Source: Neobacillus sp. YX16
GTDB taxonomy: Bacteria; Bacillota; Bacilli; Bacillales; Cytobacillaceae
Assembly (NCBI RefSeq): GCF_030123505.1
Contig: NZ_CP126115.1
Span: forward strand, 1,068,001 to 1,132,000
DNA: 64,000 bases
Direction of reading: 5' to 3'
In this document: positions 30,231 through 39,934 of the stretch, piece after piece
Position numbering within the stretch: the stretch's first letter is position 1
Layout: the number at the start of each line of letters is the position of its first letter
The notes under the pieces: model-generated
The model's input: only the letters and a program-made list of their open reading frames with translations
Told to the model about the DNA's origin: nothing
Databases searched by the model: none
Position numbers and translations under genes: made by a program

Positions 30231-31481
30231 TTAAATCTCTTGTTTACGTCTTCTTTGAATTGTCAACGTAACATATCCTGCCAAAAGAACGACTGAACCT
30301 AATGCCATCAAATTGTAGGCAGGTGATGCCGTATTCGGTATAGCATGTCCAGTACCAGTTGCTGGCGGAGCAGGCGTATTTGTTACTGGTGTTGGTGTTG
30401 GTGTGGGTGTAGGTTTTGGATTTTCGACTGGTTTTTCTTTGATATTATTGATGGTGATGATTTCCACAGTTTCCTGTCCATATCCATCTAAAACATATAT
30501 AGAATAGGTGCCATTTTTTAATACTTCAAATTTGTTATCAATAATCTTCGTACCTAATTCTTTTCCTTCTTCATCATAGAAACTTTCAAGGGTTTGCTCT
30601 CCTTCTAACCACATCATGGAAAGAACCTCTTCGGCATTTGTCAGTACTTCAATTGTAACAGATCCAGTTGTTTCTTCAGTTGGTGCGGTAATTTCTACTG
30701 TGAGTTCTTCAGGCAATAATGGAAGTAAAATACCTGTCGCTAATCCGGCTAGCACTGATTGACCAGTAACATTTGGATGGATGTCTCCAGGAATAATATA
30801 TTCTAATTGTTTTCCATCGAAAGCTGATTTAGCGTCTGCAATAAAAGTGCCAGGAATATTAGCAAAAGAGTTAATAACAGATGCGTTAACATTTGTTGCA
30901 ATTTGCTCGCCAATATTATGTAGGAAAGCATTGAATGGAACTTCGCTTGAAGCAAACGGGTTATAGATATTATAAAGAATGATAGGTGCTTCCGTATTAA
31001 GGCTTCTAATTTTACCAAATATTTGTTGTAAATTTAGACCTAATTGCTGTGAAGCAGCTGTAACCTTTGGTATTAGGGTGGAAGGATCTACAGGTGTTCC
31101 ATTTTTAATAATGTCAGATAGGCCAATAGCTCCCATTAAATCATTGCTTCCAATGTCTAGTGTAAAAACATCTGCGTTTTGGATTGAGGCTTCATTAGCT
31201 GGATTATTAACTTGGGCTAAAATATGCGAAGAAGTCCAACCACCTCCGCTAATATTCGTTACATTGAAAAATCCTTCGGCAATGATTAAGTTTGGAAATG
31301 CCTTTGCTGATTTTTGTGTATTCCCATTCGTATCATCAAGGTTCCAGCCAAAAGTAATAGAATCCCCTAAGGCGACAAGGTTAGGCTTGTCTGTGTTTTC
31401 TTCTGCAAAAGCAAATGAGGTAAAGAAGGTACTAAAGGCTAACATGAGTGTTAGTAAAACTGACAGTCTTTTAAACTTCAT
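30231..31481 (-). CDS. SGNH/GDSL hydrolase with sortase-type cell-wall anchor
   Basis: The 416-residue secreted protein starts with a signal peptide (cleavage near SFAFAEE). A GDSL hydrolase domain follows: VALGDSITFGW with the nucleophile Ser, GGGW, DIGSNDLMG, and DIHPNVTGQ with catalytic Asp and His. A beta-rich segment, a Thr-Pro repeat linker (TPTPTPTP) and a C-terminal anchor come last: HAIPNTASP, a membrane helix, then RRRKQEI. IPNTA in place of LPxTG resembles motifs used by class C or D sortases of Bacillus (LPNTA, LPDTS). No sortase gene lies in the window. It probably cuts an ester outside the cell. Confidence 0.85.
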   Translation of the reverse strand: MKFKRLSVLLTLMLAFSTFFTSFAFAEENTDKPNLVALGDSITFGWNLDDTNGNTQKSAKAFPNLIIAEGFFNVTNISGGGWTSSHILAQVNNPANEASIQNADVFTLDIGSNDLMGAIGLSDIIKNGTPVDPSTLIPKVTAASQQLGLNLQQIFGKIRSLNTEAPIILYNIYNPFASSEVPFNAFLHNIGEQIATNVNASVINSFANIPGTFIADAKSAFDGKQLEYIIPGDIHPNVTGQSVLAGLATGILLPLLPEELTVEITAPTEETTGSVTIEVLTNAEEVLSMMWLEGEQTLESFYDEEGKELGTKIIDNKFEVLKNGTYSIYVLDGYGQETVEIITINNIKEKPVENPKPTPTPTPTPVTNTPAPPATGTGHAIPNTASPAYNLMALGSVVLLAGYVTLTIQRRRKQEI

Positions 31482-31712
31482 TTTATTATTTCCTCCAATC
31501 GATCATTTTTCTATTGCCAAATTCTATTATAATCCTCTAATTTTCGAATATTCAATATATATAATTCTACAAAATGTGCAAAAAGGCCTATGACTTTACT
31601 AATATAGAAATAAAAGTTTAGTATTTAATTTTTAGTTAAATATTCTAAAAATTCTATACTTTTGTTACAATAGGTTGGGGTGATTTATTTATTACAAGGA
31701 GGAACAACAAAA

Positions 31713-33236
31713 ATGAATATTGGTAGTCTTTTATCTCAAAATGCCAGAAAGTTCCCAGAGTTGTTAGCGATTGAATGTGAAGGTCGCAGTTACACCTACC
31801 GTCAATTTAATGAGGAAGTAAACAGATTGGCACACGGTCTTCTGTGGATGGGAGTACAAAAGGGCGATAAATTAGCGTTGATGATGAAGAATTCGGACCA
31901 TTTTGTTTTTACCTTTTTTGCAGCGGCTAAAATAGGCGCTGTTGCTGTTCCTATTAATTTTCGATTGACCTCACCAGAAGTACACTACATATTACAGCAA
32001 TCAGAAGCTAAGCTAGTTGTTTGTGACCTTGAATTTGAAGAAGTCATTACCGCAGCTAAAGATGATAGTGATGTTGGGACCGTTATTACCATCGGCGAAC
32101 CAAGAACACTAGGCTACCTCTCTTATGTAAGCGCTTTATCTAATAATAGGAATGAACCCGAAATTGAAGTTTCTGATGAAGATGATTTAGAAATCTTATA
32201 TACCTCAGGGACAACTGGCCGTCCAAAAGGCGCATTGTTTGATCATAAGAGAATTTTTAATGTAGGAATATCAGTCACGATTAATATGGGATTGCGTCTA
32301 CATGAGCGTATCCTTCATGTAGCACCACTCTTCCACTCTGCACAGTTAAATCTTTTCCTAATTTCAGGTGTTGCACTAGGGGCAACGCATATCATTCACC
32401 GTGATTTTCATCCAGTCAAAACACTTCAAACCATTCAAGAACATAAAATTACTCACTTCTTTGGTGTTCCAGCCATGTTTAATTTCATTCTACAGGTTCC
32501 AAATGCAGCCGATTATGACTTATCATCCATACGCAGGTGTGGTTATGGTGCCGCGCCAATGGCACCTGAACTAGTGAAAAAAAGTATTCAATTATTTAAA
32601 ACAGATCAGTTCTATAATCTTTGCGGCTTAACCGAAGGCGGACCTGGCGGAATTCTTCTCGATCCAGAGGGGCATAAACTCCATCTTGGTAAGGGAGGTA
32701 AACCTATTTTTCTAACGGAGACGCGAGTGGTCGACGAACAAGGGAATGATGTTAAACCCAATGTAGTAGGTGAATTCATTATTAAGAGTCCAATGGTTAT
32801 GAAGGAATACTATAAAAAGCCAGAAGAAACAAAAAATACGATTAAAAATGACTGGCTCTATACAGGTGACCTGGCAACCATAGATGAGGAAGGCTACATT
32901 ACCCTCGTTGACCGTAAAAAGGACATGATTATTACGGGTGGTGAAAATGTTTATTCCGTTGAAGTTGAAGGGGTTCTTTTCGAACATCCTGGAGTCCTTG
33001 ACGCGGCCATAATTGGCCTGCCTGATGACACATGGGGTGAGGCCGTCTGCGCCATTATTGTTCCAAAAGAAGGTGCCGTCATAGATGAGGAAGAGTTAAA
33101 AACTTTTTGCCGACAGAAACTGGCTGGCTTCAAAGTTCCAAGAAGAATTTTTATAGAAGAGCAGTTACCAAGAAATGCTTCTGGGAAAATACTAAAATAT
33201 CAGCTTCGTCAAAAATTAAATCAAGTCAATGCTTAG
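31713..33236 (+). CDS. acyl-CoA synthetase (AMP-forming), class I adenylate-forming enzyme
   Basis: The 507-residue ligase has the P-loop ILYTSGTTGRPKGALFDH, the A5 motif NLCGLTEGG, A7 LYTGDLATIDEEGYI, A8 DRKKDMIITGGENVYSVEVE and the catalytic Lys in PRNASGKILKYQLR. It activates a carboxylic acid to the acyl-CoA; a fatty acid is likely from the neighbours. ATG 31713 follows AAGGAGG. The gene begins a three-gene set with an acyl-CoA dehydrogenase and a second ligase. Confidence 0.92.
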   Translation: MNIGSLLSQNARKFPELLAIECEGRSYTYRQFNEEVNRLAHGLLWMGVQKGDKLALMMKNSDHFVFTFFAAAKIGAVAVPINFRLTSPEVHYILQQSEAKLVVCDLEFEEVITAAKDDSDVGTVITIGEPRTLGYLSYVSALSNNRNEPEIEVSDEDDLEILYTSGTTGRPKGALFDHKRIFNVGISVTINMGLRLHERILHVAPLFHSAQLNLFLISGVALGATHIIHRDFHPVKTLQTIQEHKITHFFGVPAMFNFILQVPNAADYDLSSIRRCGYGAAPMAPELVKKSIQLFKTDQFYNLCGLTEGGPGGILLDPEGHKLHLGKGGKPIFLTETRVVDEQGNDVKPNVVGEFIIKSPMVMKEYYKKPEETKNTIKNDWLYTGDLATIDEEGYITLVDRKKDMIITGGENVYSVEVEGVLFEHPGVLDAAIIGLPDDTWGEAVCAIIVPKEGAVIDEEELKTFCRQKLAGFKVPRRIFIEEQLPRNASGKILKYQLRQKLNQVNA

Positions 33237-33274
33237 AAAATAAGTGGTAATAAATAGAAAGTGAGGCATTCAAT

Positions 33275-34420
33275 ATGAAGCATCCATATTTAACACATGA
33301 CCATGAAATTTTTCGCAAGTCATTAAGGAAATTTCTAGAGAAAGAGGCTGTTCCCTATTATGAGCAATGGGAAGAGGAGAGAATGATTCCCCGCTCCTTG
33401 TGGAGAAAGATGGGGGAACAGGGTTTTCTTTGTCCAGATTTAGATGAGATTTACGGAGGCAGTGGTGTAGACTGGGGATTCTCTGTTGTTATTAATGAAG
33501 AGTTAGAGAGAGTGGGCTCTGGTCTTGTTGGTATGGGCCTCCATAATGACATCGTTGTCCCATATATCAATTCATTCGGCACGGCAGATCAAAAACAGCG
33601 CTGGCTTCCCAGCTGTGTAACAGGGGAACTTATTACAGCCATTGCGATGACTGAACCTGGGACGGGGTCTGACCTTGCCAATATCAAAACCACCGCAAAG
33701 CTAGATGGTAACCACTATATAGTAAACGGTCAAAAAACCTTTATAACCAATGGAATTCAATCGGATCTAATTCTAGTAGCTTGTAAAACAGATTCTAATG
33801 CAGTACCAAAGCATAAAGGGGTCAGTTTACTCCTTGTTGAACGAGATACTCCTGGTTTTTCAAGAGGGAGAAAACTGAACAAAGTGGGCCTTCATAGTCA
33901 GGATACAGCAGAGTTAATTTTTGAGGATTGCAGAGTTCCTAAGGAGAATCTCCTTGGCGATGAAGGCAAAGGTTTTCTCTATATGATGGATAAACTCCAG
34001 CAGGAACGGTTGGTTGTGGCCATAGCAGCACAAATTTCAGCAGAAGTTATGCTGCAGGGAACAATTGACTATGTGAAGAGCCGCGAAGCCTTTGGAAAGC
34101 CTATCAGCCAATTCCAAAATACTCAGTTCAAAATTGCGGAAATGGCTACCGAGGTGGAGATGGGGAGAGCGTTTTTAGATCAATTAATCGCTGAACATAT
34201 CGATGGTCAAAATGTGGTAACAAAGGTTTCAATGGCGAAATGGCGACTAACTGATACAGCAAAGAAAATTGCGGGAGAATGCCTGCAGTTACATGGCGGC
34301 TATGGTTATATGGAAGAATACGAGATTGCGAGAAGATTCCGCGATATTCAGGTTTCTAGTATTTACGCAGGGACAAATGAAATCATGAAAACGATAATTG
34401 CCAAAAATCTAGGATTGTAA
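33275..34420 (+). CDS. acyl-CoA dehydrogenase
   Basis: The 381-residue flavoprotein has the FAD/substrate signature AIAMTEPGTGSDLANIKTTA, the helical C-terminal domain with SREAFGKPISQFQ, and LQLHGGYGYMEEYEIARRFRDIQVSSIYAGTNEIMK, where the Glu of GYMEEY/AGTNEI region serves as the catalytic base in many members. It takes the first oxidation step of acyl-CoA breakdown. It lies 38 bases after the first ligase and 14 before the second. Confidence 0.94.
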   Translation: MKHPYLTHDHEIFRKSLRKFLEKEAVPYYEQWEEERMIPRSLWRKMGEQGFLCPDLDEIYGGSGVDWGFSVVINEELERVGSGLVGMGLHNDIVVPYINSFGTADQKQRWLPSCVTGELITAIAMTEPGTGSDLANIKTTAKLDGNHYIVNGQKTFITNGIQSDLILVACKTDSNAVPKHKGVSLLLVERDTPGFSRGRKLNKVGLHSQDTAELIFEDCRVPKENLLGDEGKGFLYMMDKLQQERLVVAIAAQISAEVMLQGTIDYVKSREAFGKPISQFQNTQFKIAEMATEVEMGRAFLDQLIAEHIDGQNVVTKVSMAKWRLTDTAKKIAGECLQLHGGYGYMEEYEIARRFRDIQVSSIYAGTNEIMKTIIAKNLGL

Positions 34421-34434
34421 ATGGGGGAGATTTG

Positions 34435-35997
34435 ATGACTACTACTATTGGACAAATTTTCGATTTAACAGTAAAAAGATACCCGAACAAGGATGCAATT
34501 TATGATGTTAGGAAGAATGTCCGCTATACGTATAAAGAGTGGAGTGAACAGGTAAACCGGCTAGCGAATGCGTTGTTGAACGAAGGAGTCAAAAAAGGCG
34601 ACCGGGTTTCCACATTCATGTTTAATACAGAGGAATTAGGAACGGCATTCTTTGCCTGTGCAAAAATCGGGGCCATCTTTAATCCAATAAACTTCCGCTT
34701 AATGCCAGAAGAAGTGGCTTTTATTTTATCGGATGCTAGCCCTAAGGTGGTCCTTTTCGAAAAAGCATTGGAGCCTGTCATATCCTCTATCGAAAATCGT
34801 TTTGAATCGATGGCGTTTTGGTTTATTGATGAAGAAACACCAGCCTATGCTGTAAGTTATCACGATAGACTTGCTGAATCTTCAATTAAAGAGATTCAGG
34901 CAGAGGTTAATGAAAATGATATATATGCCTTTATCTATACAAGCGGGACAACAGGAAGACCGAAAGGAGTCATGCATAGTCATCGCAATATGGTCGACCA
35001 AAGTGTGCTTTGTATTGCAGCTCAAAAGCTTGAGGCGGAGGACGTAGGTCTTGTGACCGCTCCTATGTTCCATTGTGCGGAGCTTCATTGTGCCTTTTTG
35101 CCAAGGATTCATGTAGGAGCAAGAAATGTCATTCTGCACCAATTTAACCCAAAAGTGATCCTTCAGTTAATTGGGCAAGAAAAAATAACGAAATTTTTCG
35201 CAGCCCCAACTATGTGGAACATGTTGTTGCAAGAAGATTTAAGTCAATACAATACAGAAAGTCTAAGGCTAGGTTTGTATGGTGCAGCTCCAATGGCTCC
35301 GTCTCTCGTTCATGCTCTCCATGACCGATTTGGTATCGGGTTAGTTCAAGCCTATGGAATGACCGAAATGGGACCAGCGATAACCTTCTTATCCGAGAAT
35401 GACCAGTTAAGAAAAGCAGGCTCTGCTGGTCAAGCCGCCATTAACCACGATATCCGAGTGGTTCGGACGCGAGAGGATGGTCCATCAGATCCTGATGATG
35501 TCGTTCCAGTTGGTGAAACAGGTGAGATTATAGTAAAAGGGCCATGCATGATGATCGGTTACTTTAACCGTGAAGAGGCGACGGGAAAATCGATGTATAA
35601 AGGCTGGTATCATTCAGGTGATATTGGTTACCTAGATGCAGAGGGCTTTCTATACGTCAATGACCGGGTGGATGATATGATTATTAGCGGCGGGGAGAAT
35701 ATTTATCCACGTGAAGTCGAAGATGTCTTGCATGCACATGAAGGTGTTCTGGATGTTGCGATTGTGGGCCAGCCAGATGACCGCTGGGGTGAGACCGTGA
35801 CGGCATTTGTGGTGAAAAAGGATCCGGGATTGACTGAACAAGATCTGGAAGACTATTGTAAAAACAGCGATAGTCTAGCAAACTACAAACGTCCACGAAA
35901 ATATGTTTTCTGTGAAGCATTACCGCGGAATGCGAGTGGGAAGATCCAGAAGTTTGTGCTGCGGAAACAGTTGGAAGAGCTGTTTACACAGGGATAA
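34435..35997 (+). CDS. acyl-CoA synthetase (AMP-forming), second paralogue
   Basis: The 520-residue ligase has FIYTSGTTGRPKGVMHSHRN, QAYGMTEMGPA, WYHSGDIGYLDAEGFLYV, DRVDDMIISGGENIYPREVED and the catalytic Lys in PRNASGKIQKF. It is a paralogue of the ligase at 31713, with moderate likeness. ATG 34435 lies five bases behind GGGGGAG; the TTG three bases earlier is too close. Together with the dehydrogenase it suggests breakdown of an acid by way of two CoA esters, perhaps of different chain length. Confidence 0.92.
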   Translation: MTTTIGQIFDLTVKRYPNKDAIYDVRKNVRYTYKEWSEQVNRLANALLNEGVKKGDRVSTFMFNTEELGTAFFACAKIGAIFNPINFRLMPEEVAFILSDASPKVVLFEKALEPVISSIENRFESMAFWFIDEETPAYAVSYHDRLAESSIKEIQAEVNENDIYAFIYTSGTTGRPKGVMHSHRNMVDQSVLCIAAQKLEAEDVGLVTAPMFHCAELHCAFLPRIHVGARNVILHQFNPKVILQLIGQEKITKFFAAPTMWNMLLQEDLSQYNTESLRLGLYGAAPMAPSLVHALHDRFGIGLVQAYGMTEMGPAITFLSENDQLRKAGSAGQAAINHDIRVVRTREDGPSDPDDVVPVGETGEIIVKGPCMMIGYFNREEATGKSMYKGWYHSGDIGYLDAEGFLYVNDRVDDMIISGGENIYPREVEDVLHAHEGVLDVAIVGQPDDRWGETVTAFVVKKDPGLTEQDLEDYCKNSDSLANYKRPRKYVFCEALPRNASGKIQKFVLRKQLEELFTQG

Positions 35998-36005
35998 TAA
36001 TAGGA

Positions 36006-36038
36006 GAAGCTGCCGGCGAGTGAGTACGGCAGCTTCTT
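36006..36038 (+). terminator. terminator of the acyl-CoA gene set
   Basis: GAAGCTGCCG-GCGAGTGAGTA-CGGCAGCTTC followed by TTTATA, eight bases after the ligase stop. Confidence 0.85.
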
Positions 36039-36047
36039 TATACATTA

Positions 36048-36600
36048 CTGGCGGATGGCGAGAAATACTGGCGGATGGCGAGAAATACTGGCGGATGGCG
36101 AGAAATACTGGCGGATGGCGAGAAATACTGGCGGATGGCGAGAAATACTGGCGGATGGCGAGAAATACTGGCGGATGGCGAGAAATACTGGCGGATGGCG
36201 AGAAATACTGGCGGATGGCGAGAAATACTGGCGGATGGCGAGAAATACTGGCGGATGGCGAGAAATACTGGCGGATGGCGAGAAATACTGGCGGATGGCG
36301 AGAAATACTGGCGGATGGCGAGAAATACTGGCGGATGGCGAGAAATACTGGCGGATGGCGAGAAATACTGGCGGATGGCGAGAAATACTGGCGGATGGCG
36401 AGAAATACTGGCGGATGGCGGAAAATACTGGCGGATAGCGAGAAATACTGGCGGATAGCGAGAAATACTGGCGGATAGCGGAAAATACTGGCGGATAGCG
36501 GAAAATACTTGCGAATGGCAGAAAATACTTGCGAATGGCAGAAAATACTGGCGGATGGCGGAAAATACATGCGGATGGCAGAAAATACTTACGGATAACA
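36048..36600. repeat. 20-bp tandem repeat array, about 27 copies, non-coding
   Basis: The unit TGGCGGATGGCGAGAAATAC repeats without a single change from 36048 to about 36420 (18 copies), then in about nine copies with growing differences (GCGGATAGCG, GCGAATGGCA, AGAAAATAC). Faint copies can be followed to about 36680 (AGCAGAAAATACTCTCGATA, TAACAGAAATTACTCTCAG). As 20 is not a multiple of three and the unit has few stops, long open frames appear on both strands, but none has a ribosome-binding site. The array fills the gap between a terminator and the recQ promoter. Confidence 0.92.
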
Positions 36601-36690
36601 ATATTCACTCGCGCATAGCAGAAAATACTCTCGATAACGAAATTAACTCTCACATAACAGAAATTACTCTCAGATACATCTGAAAAAAGG

Positions 36691-36696
36691 TATAAT
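36691..36696 (+). promoter_or_regulatory. -10 element of recQ promoter
   Basis: TATAAT stands 35 bases before the recQ start codon, behind the last decayed repeat copy. The -35 region (17 bases upstream) is poor, so this is a likely but not strong sigma-A promoter. Confidence 0.45.
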
Positions 36697-36730
36697 GTAA
36701 TAAGGTTATTTAGCAGAAGGGGGAGACGTT

Positions 36731-38860
36731 TTGTTATTTGAAAAAGCTCAACGATTATTAGAATCGCATTTTGGTTATTCATCCTTTCGAAATGGGCAGG
36801 AGCGTGCCATCCAATCCGTTTTAGCTGGAGAAAATACGATTTGTGTTATGCCAACCGGCGGAGGGAAATCAATTTGTTTTCAAATTCCTGCACTTGTTTT
36901 ACCAGGTACCACGATTGTTATATCCCCGTTAATCTCACTTATGAAGGATCAAGTTGATGCCCTCGTTCAGGTAGGAATTCCTGCAACTTTTATCAATAGC
37001 TCTCTAAGTTACAATGAAGCAAACGAACGAATCAGAGAAGCCAAGCAAGGAATGTACAAGCTCCTATATATAGCACCCGAACGATTAGAATCCCATGAAT
37101 TTATCGAGGATCTGAAACAAATGGACATTCCATTAGTTGCGGTGGATGAAGCACATTGTATCTCACAATGGGGGCATGATTTCCGTCCAAGCTACCGCCA
37201 TATCAAGCAAATGGTCTACAGTCTTCCGCAAAAACCAAATGTATTGGCGCTTACTGCAACAGCGACACCAAGGGTTCGAGAGGATATCTGTGAAACACTC
37301 GACATTGATGAAGAGAATTCAATCATAACTGGTTTTGAACGAGAGAATCTTTCCTTTGCTGTGATTAAAGGTCAAGACAGACTTCATTATCTAAGAGATT
37401 ATATAAGAAAGAACGAAAAGGAAGCTGGCATTATTTATGCAGCCACCCGGAAGAACGTTGACCAGCTTTACGAAAGGCTGAAGAAAGAAAATATCAATGT
37501 TGCAAGGTATCATGCCGGGATGGGGGATGCGGAGCGTATACGTGAGCAGGATCGCTTTTTAAAAGATGAAGCCTCCGTTATGGTCGCAACCTCAGCCTTT
37601 GGAATGGGAATCGACAAATCCAACATCCGGTATGTCCTTCATTTCCAACTTCCGAAAAATATGGAGAGTTACTATCAAGAGGCAGGCCGTGCAGGACGTG
37701 ATGGTCTGGAAAGTGAATGTATCCTGCTTTATTCCTCGCAGGATGTACAGGTTCAGCGCTTCTTAATTGATCAATCCAGCGATCGAACGCGGATTAATCA
37801 GGAGCTGGAAAAGTTACAACAGATGGTTGATTATTGCCATACCGAAAATTGTCTGCAGGAATTTATTTTAAAATATTTTGGGGAAATAGAGACAGAGTCA
37901 TGTGGACGTTGCGGTAATTGTCTTGATTCACGTACTAGCATTGATGTAACAAAAGAAGCCCAAATGGTAATGTCATGTATGATCCGGATGGGACAGCGAT
38001 TTGGAAAAACGCTTACTGCTCAAGTATTAACAGGCTCAAGAAATAAAAAAGTAACCGAGATGGGTTTTGACAAGCTGACTACCTATGGAATTATGAAGGA
38101 AAAAGGTTCAAAAGAAGTCAGTGATTTTATCGAGTTCTTGATCTCACAAGAATTAATTGCGATTGAACAAGGACAATTTCCAACATTATATGTATCTCCA
38201 AAAGGGAAAGATATTCTCCTTGGAAAGGAAAAAGTTCATCGCAGAGAAACCGTTAAAGTCAGAGAAATTTCAAAGGATGACCCACTATTCGAAACATTAC
38301 GAGAAGTAAGAAGAACGATTGCGGAAAGAGAAAATGTACCTCCATTTGTTATTTTTTCTGATGCTGCTTTAAAGGACATGTGTGCAAAGCTTCCAAGAAC
38401 AAGCGAAGACTTTTTAGGAGTCAGTGGAGTCGGGGAACTTAAATTGCAGAAATATGGACTTGAATTTATACAGGCCATTCGTCAGTTTTGTGAAGCCCAT
38501 CCAGAGCGCCAGCCGGAGGAGGGAAAAGCTGCAGCACCTAAAAAAGCCGTTAAAAAAGCTGTTGGTGATTCCCATTTAGAAACCTTACAGCTACATCAGC
38601 AAAACTTATCAATCGAACAAATAGCAGAAAAACGCGAGCTAGCACTAAGCACGGTTGAAAGCCATCTAATCCAATGTGCTCAGCAAGGAATGGAAGTTGA
38701 TTTTTCTAAGCTCATTCCTGCGGAGTATATTCCAATGCTTCAAAAAGCGGTGGAAGAGGCTGGGCGTTCCCGTTTAAAACCAATCAAGGATTTATTGCCT
38801 GAAGAAGTAAGCTATTTCATGGTTAAATCTTATCTTTATTTTTTAAGCAAAAATAAATAA
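36731..38860 (+). CDS. recQ: ATP-dependent DNA helicase RecQ
   Basis: The 709-residue protein is a complete RecQ helicase. It has motif 0 FGYSSFRNGQERAIQ, Walker A MPTGGGKSICFQ, the DEAH box AVDEAHCISQWGHDF with the RecQ aromatic loop, motif VI YYQEAGRAGRDG, and the zinc-binding RecQ-C-terminal domain with C...CGRCGNC. An HRDC domain is near 515-590 (DPLFETLREVRRTIAERENV), and a helix-turn-helix tail of the RQC-associated type ends it (LSIEQIAEKRELALSTVESHL). It unwinds DNA 3' to 5' in recombination and repair. The start is TTG behind AGGGGGAG. Confidence 0.95.
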   Translation: MLFEKAQRLLESHFGYSSFRNGQERAIQSVLAGENTICVMPTGGGKSICFQIPALVLPGTTIVISPLISLMKDQVDALVQVGIPATFINSSLSYNEANERIREAKQGMYKLLYIAPERLESHEFIEDLKQMDIPLVAVDEAHCISQWGHDFRPSYRHIKQMVYSLPQKPNVLALTATATPRVREDICETLDIDEENSIITGFERENLSFAVIKGQDRLHYLRDYIRKNEKEAGIIYAATRKNVDQLYERLKKENINVARYHAGMGDAERIREQDRFLKDEASVMVATSAFGMGIDKSNIRYVLHFQLPKNMESYYQEAGRAGRDGLESECILLYSSQDVQVQRFLIDQSSDRTRINQELEKLQQMVDYCHTENCLQEFILKYFGEIETESCGRCGNCLDSRTSIDVTKEAQMVMSCMIRMGQRFGKTLTAQVLTGSRNKKVTEMGFDKLTTYGIMKEKGSKEVSDFIEFLISQELIAIEQGQFPTLYVSPKGKDILLGKEKVHRRETVKVREISKDDPLFETLREVRRTIAERENVPPFVIFSDAALKDMCAKLPRTSEDFLGVSGVGELKLQKYGLEFIQAIRQFCEAHPERQPEEGKAAAPKKAVKKAVGDSHLETLQLHQQNLSIEQIAEKRELALSTVESHLIQCAQQGMEVDFSKLIPAEYIPMLQKAVEEAGRSRLKPIKDLLPEEVSYFMVKSYLYFLSKNK

Positions 38861-38927
38861 TGTATTACTATTTAGAATATTCATACTATTTGTCGTCTGC
38901 CGGATTATTTCCCGGGAATTTGTCGAT

Positions 38928-38962
38928 AAAAACAGCCGTATAACAAGCACACGGCTGTTTTT
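38928..38962. terminator. bidirectional terminator
   Basis: AAAAACAGCCGT-ATAACAAGCAC-ACGGCTGTTTTT between recQ and the convergent FNT gene, with A and T tracts on both sides. Confidence 0.9.
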
Positions 38963-39764
38963 ATTCTTCAGGTTCATCTAAAAAAGGTTTATTTACAAAG
39001 TAATACATCCACGCCATTAAAATGCTGCCGCCAAATAAATTGCCTATGGTTACCGGAATTAGATTATGAATGACTCCTCCCCATGAGATCGTCCCAGGAT
39101 GATTCAAAACTAAGGCTATAGCGAAGGTACACATATTGGCGATACTATGTTCATATCCGGAAATAAAAAAGCAGAACACAAAAAGGATCATCGAAAACAT
39201 TTTCGGTCCGTCTCCTTTTAGACCAAGAGGAATAAAAAAGGCTAAGCAAACCAGCCAATTACAAAGGATTGCTCTAAAAAGCAGCTCCATCGTAGGAACC
39301 TGCATTTTCTTTTCTACTACGCTTAATAAAAAACCATTAACCGACGATTCTTCATAAAGTCCCGTGGTAAAAATGATAAAGGCGAAGACCGCTGCTCCTA
39401 AAATATTTCCAAAATAGCTACTTATCCACAGTTTGGTAACTTCTAGCCAAGCCATTTTTCGCCGCAGTGCAGCATAGGTGTAATAGAATGTATTACCCGT
39501 AAACAAATCACCACCAGCGTAAGCGATTAATATAATTGCCGCTCCAAAGGTGAGTGCGGCCATCGGATAAGCCCAAGGGGAATGTTCTAAATAAAAGTAG
39601 TTTCCCGTTTTAAAAGCAACAATTACACCAAATCCGATAAACATACTGGCAAGCATTGACCTTAAAATGTAACGTAATAGGCTTTGCCTAAAGATTTTCA
39701 CCTTTTTTAAGGCTAATTTTTCTACCTCGCCTAAGGGCTGTCTCTCCATAATTGCACCATCCAT
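38961..39764 (-). CDS. formate/nitrite transporter (FNT) family channel
   Basis: The 267-residue protein has six membrane helices and FNT marks: SMLASMFIGFGVIVAF, GGDLFTGNTFYYTYAAL (the LFTxN loop), ILCNWLVCLAFFIPL and ISGYEHSIANM with the central pore His. It exchanges small monovalent anions such as nitrite or formate. A nitrite role would fit the molybdenum oxidoreductase operon at the right of the window, but it is 19 kb away. The start may be the ATG at 39764 or the one at 39749; neither has a strong ribosome-binding site. Confidence 0.88.
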   Translation of the reverse strand: MDGAIMERQPLGEVEKLALKKVKIFRQSLLRYILRSMLASMFIGFGVIVAFKTGNYFYLEHSPWAYPMAALTFGAAIILIAYAGGDLFTGNTFYYTYAALRRKMAWLEVTKLWISSYFGNILGAAVFAFIIFTTGLYEESSVNGFLLSVVEKKMQVPTMELLFRAILCNWLVCLAFFIPLGLKGDGPKMFSMILFVFCFFISGYEHSIANMCTFAIALVLNHPGTISWGGVIHNLIPVTIGNLFGGSILMAWMYYFVNKPFLDEPEE

Positions 39765-39934
39765 AATTTTCGATTCATCCCTATAGTTTCTTTGTATAGG
39801 TACTAAATTATGTATAATAAATGGGTTGGTTTCATAAGTTTTGTAAAAAGGGAGAGTAGTTAATACTAGGCAAAAAAATACTATTTCAGCTATAATGAAG
39901 TGGTTTTTCTAATAATGAATGTAAGGAGTTTACG

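Noticed and set aside
36048..36600. CRISPR array or origin iterons
   Set aside because: Units of 20 bases touch without spacers, and no replication initiator gene is in the window.
35903..36782. Long open frames on both strands through the 20-bp array, giving GGWREILADGEKYWRMARNT-type or ASISRHPPVFLAIRQYF-type repeat proteins
   Set aside because: The unit length (20) and lack of stops make open frames in several phases on both strands at once; none has a ribosome-binding site, and the degenerate copies do not keep any frame.
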